A DNA stretch of 64,000 nt from Faecalibacterium prausnitzii (GTDB lineage: Bacteria; Bacillota; Clostridia; Oscillospirales; Ruminococcaceae), in the NCBI GenBank assembly GCA_004558805.1, contig SFDE01000003.1, positions 82,238 to 146,237 of the forward strand, read 5' to 3'. A program made the position numbers and the translations under genes. This document shows positions 17,124 to 24,854 of the stretch, piece after piece. Below the pieces are notes generated by a model. That model was not told where the DNA came from. It searched no databases and was given only the letters and a program-made list of their open reading frames with translations. The first letter of the stretch is position 1. Each line of letters starts with the position of its first letter.

Positions 17124-17975
17124 TTACTTGTCCTCCTGTTCCAGAGCGGCGTAGGCGGCATCCAGTTCTTCCATTGCCACCTTGTACTCCTCATCGTTGG
17201 GTCCCTTGCCGTGCCAGTCCACGGAGTTGGTCATATAAGAAACGCCCTTGCCCTTGGTGGTGTCCAGAATGATGCAGGTGGGCTTGTCCTGCTCTGCGTG
17301 GAATGCCTGCATGGCAGCCTCGATCTGGTCAAAGTCATGACCGTTGATGGTCACCACATTGAAGTTGAAGGCACGCATCTTGTCTTCCAGCGGAGCGCTG
17401 TTCATCACCGTCTCGGTGGTGCCGTCGATCTGCAGGTGGTTGCGGTCCAGCATGACGCAGAGGTTGGAGAGCTTGTAGTGGGCGGCAAACATAAATGCCT
17501 CCCAGCACTCGCCCTCTTCCACCTCACCATCGCCCACGATGGTAAAGACGTTGACGCCCTTGTCCTTGAGCTTTGCGCCCAGTGCCATGCCGCAGGCGGC
17601 AGACACGCCCTGACCCAGACTGCCGGTGGACATATCCACGCCGGGGGTCTGGTTCATGTTGGGATGTCCCTGCAGGTAGCTGCCGATCTTGCGCAGGGTC
17701 TTGAGATCTTCCACCGGGAAGAAGCCCCGCTCAGCAAGGGCGGCGTACAGCGCCGGTGCTGCATGACCCTTGGACAACACCAAACGGTCCCGGTCTGCCT
17801 TTTTGGGATCCTGGGGATCCACGTTCATCTCCACGAAATAGAGGTAGCTCAGCACCTCGGCGATGTCCAGACTGCCGCCCGGATGACCGCACTTTGCGCT
17901 GTGAGTGCCCTCGATCACGCCCATGCGGATGTGGCAGGCGTGCTTTGCCAGGGTAAGTTTTTCTGCATTTGTCAT
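17124..17975 (-). CDS. transketolase, N-terminal (TPP diphosphate-binding) subunit
   Basis: 283 residues. HSAKCGHPGGSLDIAEVLSYLYF binds substrate and TPP, RDRLVLSKGHAAPALYAAL contains the catalytic-site His, and GDGEVEEGECWEAFMFAAHYKLSNLCVMLDRN is the full GDG-to-N thiamine motif. GGGAGGACC precedes the ATG. One base separates its stop from the C-terminal subunit, so they are cotranscribed and probably made in equal amounts. Two-gene transketolases are common in clostridia and archaea. Confidence 0.95.
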   Translation of the reverse strand: MTNAEKLTLAKHACHIRMGVIEGTHSAKCGHPGGSLDIAEVLSYLYFVEMNVDPQDPKKADRDRLVLSKGHAAPALYAALAERGFFPVEDLKTLRKIGSYLQGHPNMNQTPGVDMSTGSLGQGVSAACGMALGAKLKDKGVNVFTIVGDGEVEEGECWEAFMFAAHYKLSNLCVMLDRNHLQIDGTTETVMNSAPLEDKMRAFNFNVVTINGHDFDQIEAAMQAFHAEQDKPTCIILDTTKGKGVSYMTNSVDWHGKGPNDEEYKVAMEELDAAYAALEQEDK

Positions 17976-18077
17976 GATGGTCCTCCCGTATGAACCTCAG
18001 ATTTGCAATCGTTCAAAAAAGCCTTTCGACAACACCGTGAACAGGGATCTGCCCGCAGCGCACTCTTTTTCAAGTTT

Positions 18078-18106
18078 ATATTATCCATTCTGTGCAAAAA
18101 GGTCAA
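18078..18106 (-). promoter_or_regulatory. promoter of the transketolase genes
   Basis: TTGACC, 17-bp spacer, TAATAT on the minus strand, about 100 bp before the start at 17975. The 17976-18077 leader shows no motif I recognise. Confidence 0.7.
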
Positions 18107-18194
18107 GCTTCTTCATGCAAAATGTACACTGCCGGGGAAATATTCTCCGAAATTTCCCGCTTTTTGGTGAAATTGCGATGGTCCTGCCCCCGTC

Positions 18195-18224
18195 TTGACA
18201 CAGCAAAGACTTTTTTGCTATACT
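18195..18224 (+). promoter_or_regulatory. strong promoter of the ECF transporter leader
   Basis: TTGACA, 18-bp spacer, TATACT. It points away from the transketolase promoter and starts a leader of about 165 nt before the ECF gene. Confidence 0.75.
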
Positions 18225-18230
18225 TTTTCC

Positions 18231-18374
18231 AGTTCCCGGCAGGAAGCCGGGTGGGCGGGCTGCAGCCTGCCGGTCCCTTTTGAGGGAGCTTTTTGCACTG
18301 CTTTGTCATTTTTTATCAAAAGACGCCACGAAGGGGTCTGCTTTCGGCATGGATGCCGGGCAGACCCCTTTTTT
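18231..18374 (+). promoter_or_regulatory. structured leader with an intrinsic terminator before the ECF gene (attenuator or riboswitch candidate)
   Basis: The 5' part can fold as CCCGGC/GCCGGG or alternatively pair CGGCAGG with CCTGCCG some 20 nt later, and contains a small CCC/GGG stem at 18271-18290. The 3' part is a strong terminator: GGGGTCTGC (18333-18341), an inner CGGCAT/ATGCCG stem, GCAGACCCC (18360-18368), then six T. It ends 7 nt before the ribosome-binding site AAGGAGGA, so unterminated reading is needed for expression. It does not match a riboswitch class I can name with confidence. Confidence 0.65.
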
Positions 18375-18395
18375 GCGTCCCAAGGAGGACTTTTC

Positions 18396-18932
18396 ATGAA
18401 GACCCGGACCCCATCTCCCGCCCGCAAACTGGTGCTGGCGGCGCTGTTCCTTGCCCTCGCTTTTGTGCTGCCCCTGCTCACCGGTCAGGTGCCTCAGGTA
18501 GGCAGCATGCTGTGCCCCATGCACTTCCCCGTACTGCTGTGCGGCTTTGTGCTGGGGGGTCCCTGGGGGCTGGCAGTGGGCTTTGCCGCCCCGCTGCTGC
18601 GGTCGGTATTTTTTGGGATGCCGCCCATGTACCCCGTTGCCATTGCCATGGCATTTGAGCTTGCCGCCTACGGCGGAGTCTCCGGCTGGCTGTACCGGAA
18701 GGTAAAGCACACCCTGCCCATGATGTACGCCGTCCTGCTGACAGCAATGGTGGCGGGACGGCTGGTGTGGGGCGCCGTGCGCTTTGTACTGGCAGGGCTT
18801 TCCGGCAGCAGCTTTCCCTTCAGCGCCTTTTTGTCCGGAGCGCTGTTCACCGCCGTACCCGGCATCCTTGCACAGTTGGTGCTGATCCCTCTGATCCTCA
18901 CCGCCCTGCAGAAGGCAAAGCTGACGAACTGA
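18396..18932 (+). CDS. ECF transporter substrate-specificity (S) component
   Basis: 178 residues, six hydrophobic segments. Segments such as GSMLCPMHFPVLLCGFVLGGPWGLAVGFAAPLLRSVFFGMPPMYPVAIAMAFELAAYG are typical of the ECF S-component family (PF12822-like), which bind a vitamin or cofactor precursor and dock on the shared EcfA-A'-T module. No energising genes are in the window, so it is a group II system using a module encoded elsewhere. It has its own promoter and a terminator-bearing leader, suggesting ligand-responsive control. The substrate cannot be told from sequence. Confidence 0.85.
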   Translation: MKTRTPSPARKLVLAALFLALAFVLPLLTGQVPQVGSMLCPMHFPVLLCGFVLGGPWGLAVGFAAPLLRSVFFGMPPMYPVAIAMAFELAAYGGVSGWLYRKVKHTLPMMYAVLLTAMVAGRLVWGAVRFVLAGLSGSSFPFSAFLSGALFTAVPGILAQLVLIPLILTALQKAKLTN

Positions 18933-18950
18933 CTACCTTGCCTTATACCC

Positions 18951-18982
18951 AAAAACGCCCCGGCGACTGCCGGGGCGTTTTT
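18951..18982. terminator. bidirectional terminator
   Basis: AAAAACGCCCCGGC-GACT-GCCGGGGCGTTTTT, 14-bp perfect stem with A/T flanks between convergent genes. Confidence 0.9.
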
Positions 18983-18991
18983 GCGTAAAAA

Positions 18992-20884
18992 TCAGTCCTG
19001 TCTTTGCTTTGCAAGGTCCCTGGTGTAGAGGGCACGAGTGGCGTTGAGCACCGCAATGATCATGACACCCACGTCCGCAAAAATGGCGGTCCACATACTG
19101 GCAAGACCCAGAGCACCCAGCAGCAGACACACTGCCTTGACCCCCAGTGCAAACACGATGTTCTGGTACACGATGCCAAGGGTCCGGCGGGCAATGCCCA
19201 TAGCAAGGGCGATCTTGGCGGGGTCGTCATCCATCAGCACCACATCCGCCGCCTCAATGGCAGCATCGGAGCCAAGGGCACCCATGGCGATCCCCACATC
19301 AGCACGGGACAACACCGGCGCATCGTTGATGCCGTCGCCCACAAAGGCAAGGTTTTCCTTGGGCTTCTTTTCTGCAATGAGCGTTTCGATCCGGTCCACC
19401 TTGTCCCCGGGCAGCAGCCCTGCATGGTATTCGTCCAGACCCAGCTGCGCAGACACTGCCTTTGCCACCGGCTCTGCGTCACCGGTGAGCATGACCGTCT
19501 TGCGGACCCCGGCTTTTTTCAGGGCACGGATGGCGGCGGCGCTGTGGGGCTTTACCACATCTGCAATAAGCAGGTAGCCGGCATAGACGCCTTCCACCGC
19601 CACATGGACGATGGTGCCTGCCTCACTGACCTCCGGCACCTGCAGTCCCAGCTTTTCCATAAGCCGGATGTTGCCGGCAGCAACGGTCTTTCCGTCCACC
19701 TGTGCGGTGACCCCGTGACCTCCCAGCTCCTGCACCCCGGTGACCCTGGCAGCATCGATGTCCCTGCCGTATTCCGCCTTGATGCTCAGGGAGATGGGGT
19801 GCTTGGACCAGCTTTCTGCCAGGGCAGCGGCTTCCACCAGCTGCTCCGGGCTGAAGTCCCCGGCGGGGTGGACCCCTACCACCTTAAAGGAGCCCTGGGT
19901 CAGGGTACCGGTCTTGTCGAACACTACGATGCCGGTGCGTGCCAGCTCCTCCAGATAAGTAGAGCCCTTTACCAGAATGCCACAGGCAGAGGCACCGCCG
20001 ATGCCTCCAAAAAAGCTCAGGGGGAGGGAAATGACCAGCGCACAGGGGCAGCTGATGACCAAGAAGGTCAGGGCACGGTAGACCCACTCCCCGAACTGCG
20101 CCGGCTGTCCCAGCATCAGCAGCACCACCGGCGGCAGGAAGGCAAGTGCCAGTGCGCCGTAGCAGACGGCAGGGGTGTACACCCGGGCAAACCGGGTGAT
20201 AAAGTTCTCGGCACGTGCCTTTTTCATGCTGGAATTTTCCACAAGGTCCAGGATCTTGGACACGGTGGATTCCCCAAATTCCTTGGTGGTCCGCACCTTC
20301 AGCAGACCGGTCATATTCACGCAGCCGCTGATGATCTCATCCCCAGTCTTTACGTCCCGGGGCAGGCTCTCGCCGGTAAGGGCGGCGGTGTTCAGGGCAG
20401 AAGCCCCCTCCACGATGACTCCGTCAATGGGCACCCGCTCGCCGGGTTGTACAAGGATCACGGTCCCCACTTCCACATCATCGGGGTCCACCTGTTCCAG
20501 CTTGCCCTCTTCGTTCTCCACGTTGGCGTAGTCCGGTCGGATATCCATCAGGGCACTGATGCTCTGGCGGCTCTTGCCCACCGCCACACTCTGGAACAGC
20601 TCACCGATCTGATAGAAGATAATAACGGCGCAGCCCTCCACATAGTCTCCCAGTGCAAAGGCACCCACCGTGGCAACCGCCATCAGGAAACACTCATCAA
20701 AGGGCTGACGGTTCTTGATGCCCTTCAGTGCCTTGCGCAGCACATCCCAGCCCACTACAAGGTAGGGGATGCAGTAAAGTGCCAGTTCCACCGGCATGGG
20801 AAGCTCCGGCAGCAGACCCAGAACCCCCACCATAGCAAGAGCGATGAGGATCTGGTACAGCGCCTTTTTTTGCTTTTTGGTCAT
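18992..20884 (-). CDS. heavy-metal P1B-type ATPase (Zn/Cd/Pb exporter type)
   Basis: 630 residues from ATG at 20884 (AAGGAG upstream). TGES at 170-173 (actuator), SCPC at 278-281 (membrane metal site typical of Cu and Zn/Cd subgroups), phosphorylated Asp in DKTGT at 323, and GDGINDAP in the hinge are all present. There is no N-terminal metal-binding domain; instead a free HMA-domain protein and a SmtB/CzrA-type repressor are encoded just upstream. The repressor's zinc-site motif suggests Zn2+/Cd2+ export. Length fits a P-ATPase without HMA domains. Confidence 0.93.
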   Translation of the reverse strand: MTKKQKKALYQILIALAMVGVLGLLPELPMPVELALYCIPYLVVGWDVLRKALKGIKNRQPFDECFLMAVATVGAFALGDYVEGCAVIIFYQIGELFQSVAVGKSRQSISALMDIRPDYANVENEEGKLEQVDPDDVEVGTVILVQPGERVPIDGVIVEGASALNTAALTGESLPRDVKTGDEIISGCVNMTGLLKVRTTKEFGESTVSKILDLVENSSMKKARAENFITRFARVYTPAVCYGALALAFLPPVVLLMLGQPAQFGEWVYRALTFLVISCPCALVISLPLSFFGGIGGASACGILVKGSTYLEELARTGIVVFDKTGTLTQGSFKVVGVHPAGDFSPEQLVEAAALAESWSKHPISLSIKAEYGRDIDAARVTGVQELGGHGVTAQVDGKTVAAGNIRLMEKLGLQVPEVSEAGTIVHVAVEGVYAGYLLIADVVKPHSAAAIRALKKAGVRKTVMLTGDAEPVAKAVSAQLGLDEYHAGLLPGDKVDRIETLIAEKKPKENLAFVGDGINDAPVLSRADVGIAMGALGSDAAIEAADVVLMDDDPAKIALAMGIARRTLGIVYQNIVFALGVKAVCLLLGALGLASMWTAIFADVGVMIIAVLNATRALYTRDLAKQRQD

Positions 20885-20965
20885 ACAAAAAACTCCTTTT
20901 TGGTCCGGTAAGGCAGGGCAGAGAACCTGCCGACGGTTTTTCCGCCGCAGCCCTCGGGGCAGCAA

Positions 20966-21132
20966 TTTTCAACATATTTTCCCCAAGGAAATTGTTTTTC
21001 CACCCTTTCCCCCGTGTTTTCCACAACTTTTTCCCGAAGAAAACCTGCATTTTCACGCTTTTTTTCAAAGTTTTCCGCAAAGCGTGTTGAAAACCCAGTG
21101 GAAAGTGTTGAAAACTGTCCGTTTTTTCCACA
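20966..21132 (-). other. AT-rich spacer with repeated TTTTC(C/A)ACA motifs
   Basis: The 327-bp gap 20885-21211 has no gene. It is much richer in A/T than its surroundings and contains near-identical nonamers on the plus strand, TTTTCAACA (20966), TTTTCCACC (20996), TTTTCCACA (21017), TTTTCCGCA (21071) and TTTTCCACA (21124), plus two GTTGAAAAC copies near 21085 and 21107. TTTTCCACA is one base from the DnaA box TTATCCACA. Confidence 0.5.
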
Positions 21133-21163
21133 GAAAAAACCAACTCCCAAGCGCCGGGGGCGT

Positions 21164-21186
21164 AAAAAGCTCCCCCGAAGGGGAGC
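21164..21186 (-). terminator. intrinsic terminator between HMA gene and P-type ATPase gene
   Basis: GCTCCCC-TTCG-GGGGAGC followed by TTTTT on the minus strand, 26 bp after the HMA stop. It would limit transcription into the ATPase gene. Confidence 0.85.
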
Positions 21187-21211
21187 GGGGCACAGGATCC
21201 CGGCTGCAGAG

Positions 21212-21433
21212 TCAGATATCAAAGATCTGGCAGTCGTCCTCCACCTTCTTGCAGGCGGCAAGGACCTTCTCCATGGTGGCGTGGGGTTCTGCGTCCTCGG
21301 CAAACTCCACCTTCATCTTCTGGGTCATAAAGCTGACGGTCGCCTTTTCTACACCGGCAACGGTGTTGGCAGCATCCTCCATCTTTGCGGCGCAGTTTGC
21401 GCAGTCCACTTCGATCTTGTAGGTCTTTTTCAT
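21212..21433 (-). CDS. stand-alone heavy-metal-associated (HMA) domain protein
   Basis: 73 residues, one ferredoxin-like HMA domain. YKIEVDCANCAAKMEDAANTV carries the metal-binding Cys pair at residues 11 and 14, with the family spacing, and VAGVEKATVSFMTQKMKVEF continues the fold. Such proteins ferry Cu+ or Zn2+/Cd2+ or replace the missing N-terminal domain of a P-type ATPase. It lies between the metal repressor and the ATPase, so it most likely works with them. The residue before the first Cys is Asp instead of the Met common in copper chaperones, which leans to Zn/Cd. Confidence 0.92.
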   Translation of the reverse strand: MKKTYKIEVDCANCAAKMEDAANTVAGVEKATVSFMTQKMKVEFAEDAEPHATMEKVLAACKKVEDDCQIFDI

Positions 21434-21481
21434 AGTAAGTACCAGCCTTTCTTTTTATATTATGCGGGCGGCGTGCCCGGC

Positions 21482-21811
21482 TTATTCCTCGATATGGTCC
21501 ATCCCCATGGAGAGGATGCTGCGCACATGGTCATCGTCCAGTGCGTAGTACACGGTCTTGCCCTCCCGCCGGAACCGCACCAGCTTGGAGTCCTTCAGGA
21601 CCCGCAGCTGGTGGCTGACGGCGGACTGACTCAACCCCACGGCGTCCGCAATATCCTGCACGCACAGCTCGCTGTCATGGAGGGCATACAGGATCTTGAT
21701 GCGGGTGGAGTCGCCAAACACCCGGAAAAGATCCGCCAGTTCGTACAGCACCTCATCGTCCGGCATCTCCACCGGCGGAAGGGAGTCAGCAGGTTCGGTC
21801 TGCTGGGACAT
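21482..21811 (-). CDS. ArsR/SmtB-family metal-sensing repressor
   Basis: 109 residues from ATG at 21811 (AAAGGAG upstream). The winged helix is DSTRIKILYALHDSELCVQDIADAVGLSQSAVSHQLRVLKDSKLV. The C-terminal helix carries D93-x-H95-x10-H106-x2-E109, which exactly fits the alpha-5 zinc-sensing site of SmtB/CzrA proteins. Only one Cys (C50 in ELCV) of the CadC-type alpha-3 site remains. So it should release DNA on binding Zn2+ and derepress the HMA and ATPase genes. A matching operator lies next to its promoter. Confidence 0.93.
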   Translation of the reverse strand: MSQQTEPADSLPPVEMPDDEVLYELADLFRVFGDSTRIKILYALHDSELCVQDIADAVGLSQSAVSHQLRVLKDSKLVRFRREGKTVYYALDDDHVRSILSMGMDHIEE

Positions 21812-21835
21812 ACGGCTCACTCCTTTCAATTTGTC

Positions 21836-21855
21836 ATATGAGCATCTGTTCATGC
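21836..21855. promoter_or_regulatory. ArsR/SmtB operator candidate
   Basis: ATGAACA-GA-TGCTCAT on the minus strand, an inverted repeat with one mismatch to TGTTCAT, resembling the 12-2-12 operators of SmtB-type repressors. It starts just downstream of the -10 box, so bound repressor would block transcription. Confidence 0.65.
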
Positions 21856-21859
21856 GTTC

Positions 21860-21888
21860 ATGATACCACCAGTTCTCGGCTCTGTCAA
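21860..21888 (-). promoter_or_regulatory. promoter of the metal-resistance operon
   Basis: TTGACA, 17-bp spacer, TATCAT on the minus strand, 49 bp before the repressor gene. Confidence 0.75.
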
Positions 21889-21994
21889 GCATTTTTTCAA
21901 AAAAGGCAAAAGAATTTTTTCTGCGTAAAAACGCAAAAAAGCTGCATTTTTATTTTGCAAAAAGCCTGCATTTTCCCACTGCCCCAAAACGCAG

Positions 21995-22025
21995 AAAAGG
22001 CTGGCACCAAACGGCGCCAGCCTTT
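21995..22025 (-). terminator. terminator of sstT
   Basis: AAAGGCTGGC/GCCAGCCTTTT stem with an 11-nt loop after the sstT stop; TTTT follows on the minus strand. Confidence 0.75.
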
Positions 22026-22039
22026 GAAAGATCTATGAT

Positions 22040-23287
22040 TCAGCAGCCCATAAACTCCGGCAGAGGCTTGCCCTGCTTGCGCCACTGATGATACTCGGCG
22101 GTAGCGGCAAATTCCACATCACCGGCAGAGTTCAGCGCTGTTTCCACGGAATCCTGCACCACGCCGATGATAAAGCCCACGCCCACCATCTGCATGGCAA
22201 TATCGTTGGAGATGCCAAACAGAGAACATGCCATGGGGATCAGCAGCAGGGAGCCGCCTGCCACGCCGGAAGCACCGCAGGCACCCAGAGCACTCATGAC
22301 ACTGAGCACGATGGCAGCAGGCAGGGACACCTGAATGCCCAGAGTGTTTGCCGCTGCAAGGGTCATGATGGTAATGGTGATGGCGGCACCGTCCATGTTG
22401 ATGGTGGCACCCAGCGGGATGGAGACGGAATACATATCCTTGTCCAGACCCAGCTTTTCACACAGAGCCATATTCACCGGGATGTTGGCGGCGGAGCTGC
22501 GGGTGAAGAAGGCGGTGAGACCGGACTCCTTCAGGCAGCGGAACACCAGCGGGTAGGGGTTGCAGCCCAGATAGATGAACATGATAAAGGGGGAGACCAC
22601 CAGTGCCATAAACAGCATGGTACCCACCAGCAGTGCCAGCAGCTTGCCGTACTGGGTAAAGATCGCCAGACCGTTGCCGGAAACGTTGGTGTACACCAGA
22701 CCCATGATGCCGAACGGGGCAAGGTTGATGATCCAGCGCACGATCTGGGACACCGCATCTGCGGTGTTTGCCATAAAAGTCTTGGTGCTCTCCGAGCCGA
22801 TGCCCTTCATGGCAAAGCCGAACATGCACGCCCAGAACAGGATGCCGATGTAGTTGCCGTTCATGATGGCGCTGACCGGATTTGCCACAAAGTTGGTCAG
22901 CAGGGTGCCCATCACCTCGCCCAGACCCTGGGGGATCACATCAGACTGTGCGGCGTCTGCCAGCACCACGGTGACCGGGAACATAAAGCTGGTGACCGCT
23001 GCGATCGCCGCCGCAAGGAAGGTGGTGAGCATGTACAGCCAGATCACCGTGCCAAACCGGCGATCCAGCCGGGAAGATCCCTGTGCCAGTGCGCTTGCCA
23101 CAATGACGAACACCAGCACCGGGGCAATGCCCTTCAGCGCTCCTACAAACAGGTTGCCCAGCTCCGACACCCAGCCTGCACCGGGGAATGCCAGTGCCAG
23201 CACGGCGCCGACTACCAGACCCACCAGAATGCGCAGGATCAGGCTGACGCTGTTGTACTTTGCCACAACTGCTTTTAAAGCCTTCAT
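22040..23287 (-). CDS. sstT: serine/threonine:sodium symporter
   Basis: 415 residues from ATG at 23287 (GAGGAG upstream). It belongs to the dicarboxylate/amino acid:cation symporter family: the serine-rich FFTRSSAANIPVNMALCEKLGLDKDMYSVSIPLGATINMDGAA is the HP1 hairpin and the TM7 NMDGAA motif, and ALGACGASGVAGGSLLLIPMACSLFGI is HP2. The pattern of HP1 and HP2 fits SstT rather than GltP. It imports serine and threonine with Na+. It is transcribed alone, with a promoter at 23363-23391. Confidence 0.93.
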   Translation of the reverse strand: MKALKAVVAKYNSVSLILRILVGLVVGAVLALAFPGAGWVSELGNLFVGALKGIAPVLVFVIVASALAQGSSRLDRRFGTVIWLYMLTTFLAAAIAAVTSFMFPVTVVLADAAQSDVIPQGLGEVMGTLLTNFVANPVSAIMNGNYIGILFWACMFGFAMKGIGSESTKTFMANTADAVSQIVRWIINLAPFGIMGLVYTNVSGNGLAIFTQYGKLLALLVGTMLFMALVVSPFIMFIYLGCNPYPLVFRCLKESGLTAFFTRSSAANIPVNMALCEKLGLDKDMYSVSIPLGATINMDGAAITITIMTLAAANTLGIQVSLPAAIVLSVMSALGACGASGVAGGSLLLIPMACSLFGISNDIAMQMVGVGFIIGVVQDSVETALNSAGDVEFAATAEYHQWRKQGKPLPEFMGC

Positions 23288-23362
23288 GATATAATAACAC
23301 TCCTCTAGCATTGTACGCCCACTGCGTACATTTTTCCTGTTTCTTACTCGAGAACAGGTGTC

Positions 23363-23391
23363 ATTATAGCACACACGGCAGGAAAATAAAA
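23363..23391 (-). promoter_or_regulatory. promoter of sstT
   Basis: A perfect TATAAT with a weak -35 (TTTTAT) at 17 bp on the minus strand, about 75 bp before the start. Confidence 0.5.
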
Positions 23392-23495
23392 GTGTTTTCA
23401 GCCTTTTTCTGCCTGCAAAACGGTCTTTTTGTGTAATTTTACCAGAAGCCCTTCCAAAACTGTGTCTGTCACGAATACAGTTTTGGCTTTTGGAA

Positions 23496-23528
23496 CAAAA
23501 AACGCCCGCCCCGGCGGGGCAGGCGTTT
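23496..23528 (-). terminator. terminator of the GNAT gene
   Basis: AACGCC(T)GCCCC-GCC-GGGGC(G)GGCGTTTTTT stem-loop just after the stop at 23543. Confidence 0.85.
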
Positions 23529-23542
23529 GGTGCTTTTAAGGT

Positions 23543-24046
23543 TTACTCCAGCGGCTGGGTCAGCGCCATCTTCTGGTAGGCGATACGGGGAGTGCCGTCC
23601 GCCACATGGATGATGCCGCAGCGGGTAAAGCCATTCTTTTCCAGCATATGCTGCATGATTTTGTTGTCGGCGTGGGTATCCGCCCGCAGGGTCTCGCAGT
23701 GCTCCAGACACCACTGGAACACCTCGGTGGACACCCCGCTGCGCCTGCCTGCAGAGGCAAGGCGGTGGACGGTGCCGTAGGGCAGGGTATCATTGAGCCA
23801 GCTGCCCTCTTCGATCACCGCATAGGTTGGGTCCGGACCCAGAATAAAGGCAAACACCGCTTCCAGCTCCCCGTTGACCACATACACAAACAACCGGTTG
23901 GAGTCGATATCCTCCTCCAGCATCTGCCGGGAAGGATAATTTTCTCCCCACTGTGTGGGATTGCCCGACTCTGCCATCAGCCTGCGGGCACGGGCATAAA
24001 TTTCCATGATCCGGTCCAGATCGGACCGCACTGCTCCACGAAACAT
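23543..24046 (-). CDS. GNAT family N-acetyltransferase
   Basis: 167 residues from ATG at 24046; the longer frame beyond this overlaps non-coding sequence. The order of elements is that of a GNAT: N-terminal FRGAVRSDLDRIMEIYARARRLMAESGN, central strand LEAVFAFILGPDP, acetyl-CoA-binding region HRLASAGRRSGVSTEVFQWCLEH, and the end TRCGIIHVADGTPRIAYQKM. The Q/RxxGxG/A loop appears as GRRSGV. A promoter with TATAAT lies at 24108-24136. The substrate is unknown. Confidence 0.82.
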   Translation of the reverse strand: MFRGAVRSDLDRIMEIYARARRLMAESGNPTQWGENYPSRQMLEEDIDSNRLFVYVVNGELEAVFAFILGPDPTYAVIEEGSWLNDTLPYGTVHRLASAGRRSGVSTEVFQWCLEHCETLRADTHADNKIMQHMLEKNGFTRCGIIHVADGTPRIAYQKMALTQPLE

Positions 24047-24154
24047 CCTGATTCCACCCTCTTTTTGATTTGATCCGCAGCGTCCTGCGCTGCGTTGCCA
24101 TAGGGGTATTATACTACAAATTGCCATAAAAGACCAGTTTTTTGACACCTCTGA

Positions 24155-24195
24155 CAAAAAAACAGGACACAGCGCCGCTTTTGCACTGTGTCCTG
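24155..24195 (-). terminator. terminator of the AraC-type regulator
   Basis: Perfect CAGGACACAG/CTGTGTCCTG stem with a 13-nt loop and six T on the minus strand. Confidence 0.9.
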
Positions 24196-24210
24196 CTGCC
24201 GGTCGCTCCC

Positions 24211-24597
24211 TTATGCTCTGGGGCGGCTGCGGGCGGTGCGCACCTGCCGGTACTCCCGGGGGCTCACCCCGTAGCGCTCGTGGAACAGGCGGTAGAAGTA
24301 GCTGGTGTTCTCGTAGCCCACCATGCTGATGATCTGCTGGATGTTCATATCGCTGCGGCGCAGCAGCCGTGCCGCAGTTTCCATGCGATGCTTCTGCAAA
24401 AGCTCCTTGTAGGTACGCCCGGTCTGGGCACGGACGCACTCGCTGACATACGCCAGCGACACTCCGTAGGCACGTGCCACGTTGGACAGGCTCGCCTCCC
24501 GGTAGTTCTGGGTGATCTCATGCAATGCCGCCTGCACCAGCGCCTCCCGGCTCACCGTCTCAGTGCGTGGTTCCAGCGGAAACCGATTCTGTGTCAT
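24211..24597 (-). CDS. short AraC-family transcriptional regulator
   Basis: 128 residues from ATG at 24597 (GGAGGAAA upstream). It is almost only the DNA-binding domain: SLSNVARAYGVSLAYVSECVRAQTG is the first HTH, and MNIQQIISMVGYENTSYFYRLFHERYGVSPREYRQVR is the second HTH with the family signature. The usual N-terminal sensor domain is missing, with only about 25 residues before the DNA-binding part, so it resembles SoxS/MarA-type regulators that are controlled by their amount. An inverted repeat in its upstream region could be an autoregulatory site. Confidence 0.88.
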   Translation of the reverse strand: MTQNRFPLEPRTETVSREALVQAALHEITQNYREASLSNVARAYGVSLAYVSECVRAQTGRTYKELLQKHRMETAARLLRRSDMNIQQIISMVGYENTSYFYRLFHERYGVSPREYRQVRTARSRPRA

Positions 24598-24695
24598 GGA
24601 TATTTCCTCCGTAAGGGTGCGGCGGACGGGGGACAGGGGGATGTCGGACATCCGCCGCACGGGACTTTCCGATCCCTTCCCGGGACCTGTATATC

Positions 24696-24712
24696 CTGTA
24701 TACGAAATACAG
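24696..24712. promoter_or_regulatory. inverted repeat upstream of the AraC-type gene
   Basis: CTGTAT-ACGAA-ATACAG, with an extra CCTGTATA direct copy at 24687, lies 100 bp before the regulator start. The position fits an operator. Confidence 0.4.
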
Positions 24713-24764
24713 ATCCCTATAATTGCAGGAAACTAAAAAATTTTTAATTATTTTTCGTCTTACG

Positions 24765-24804
24765 GAAAAAGGCTGCCCGGCACATTGCCAAGGCAGCCTT
24801 TTCC
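24765..24804 (-). terminator. terminator of the pst operon
   Basis: GGAAAAGGCTGCC/GGCAGCCTTTTTCC stem (14-nt loop) 50 bp after phoU on the minus strand, with a T-run in the distal arm. Confidence 0.85.
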
Positions 24805-24854
24805 GAGAAGAAAATAAGGAAAACACGAACCCCAGAAGGGAAAGTGAGAAAAGC

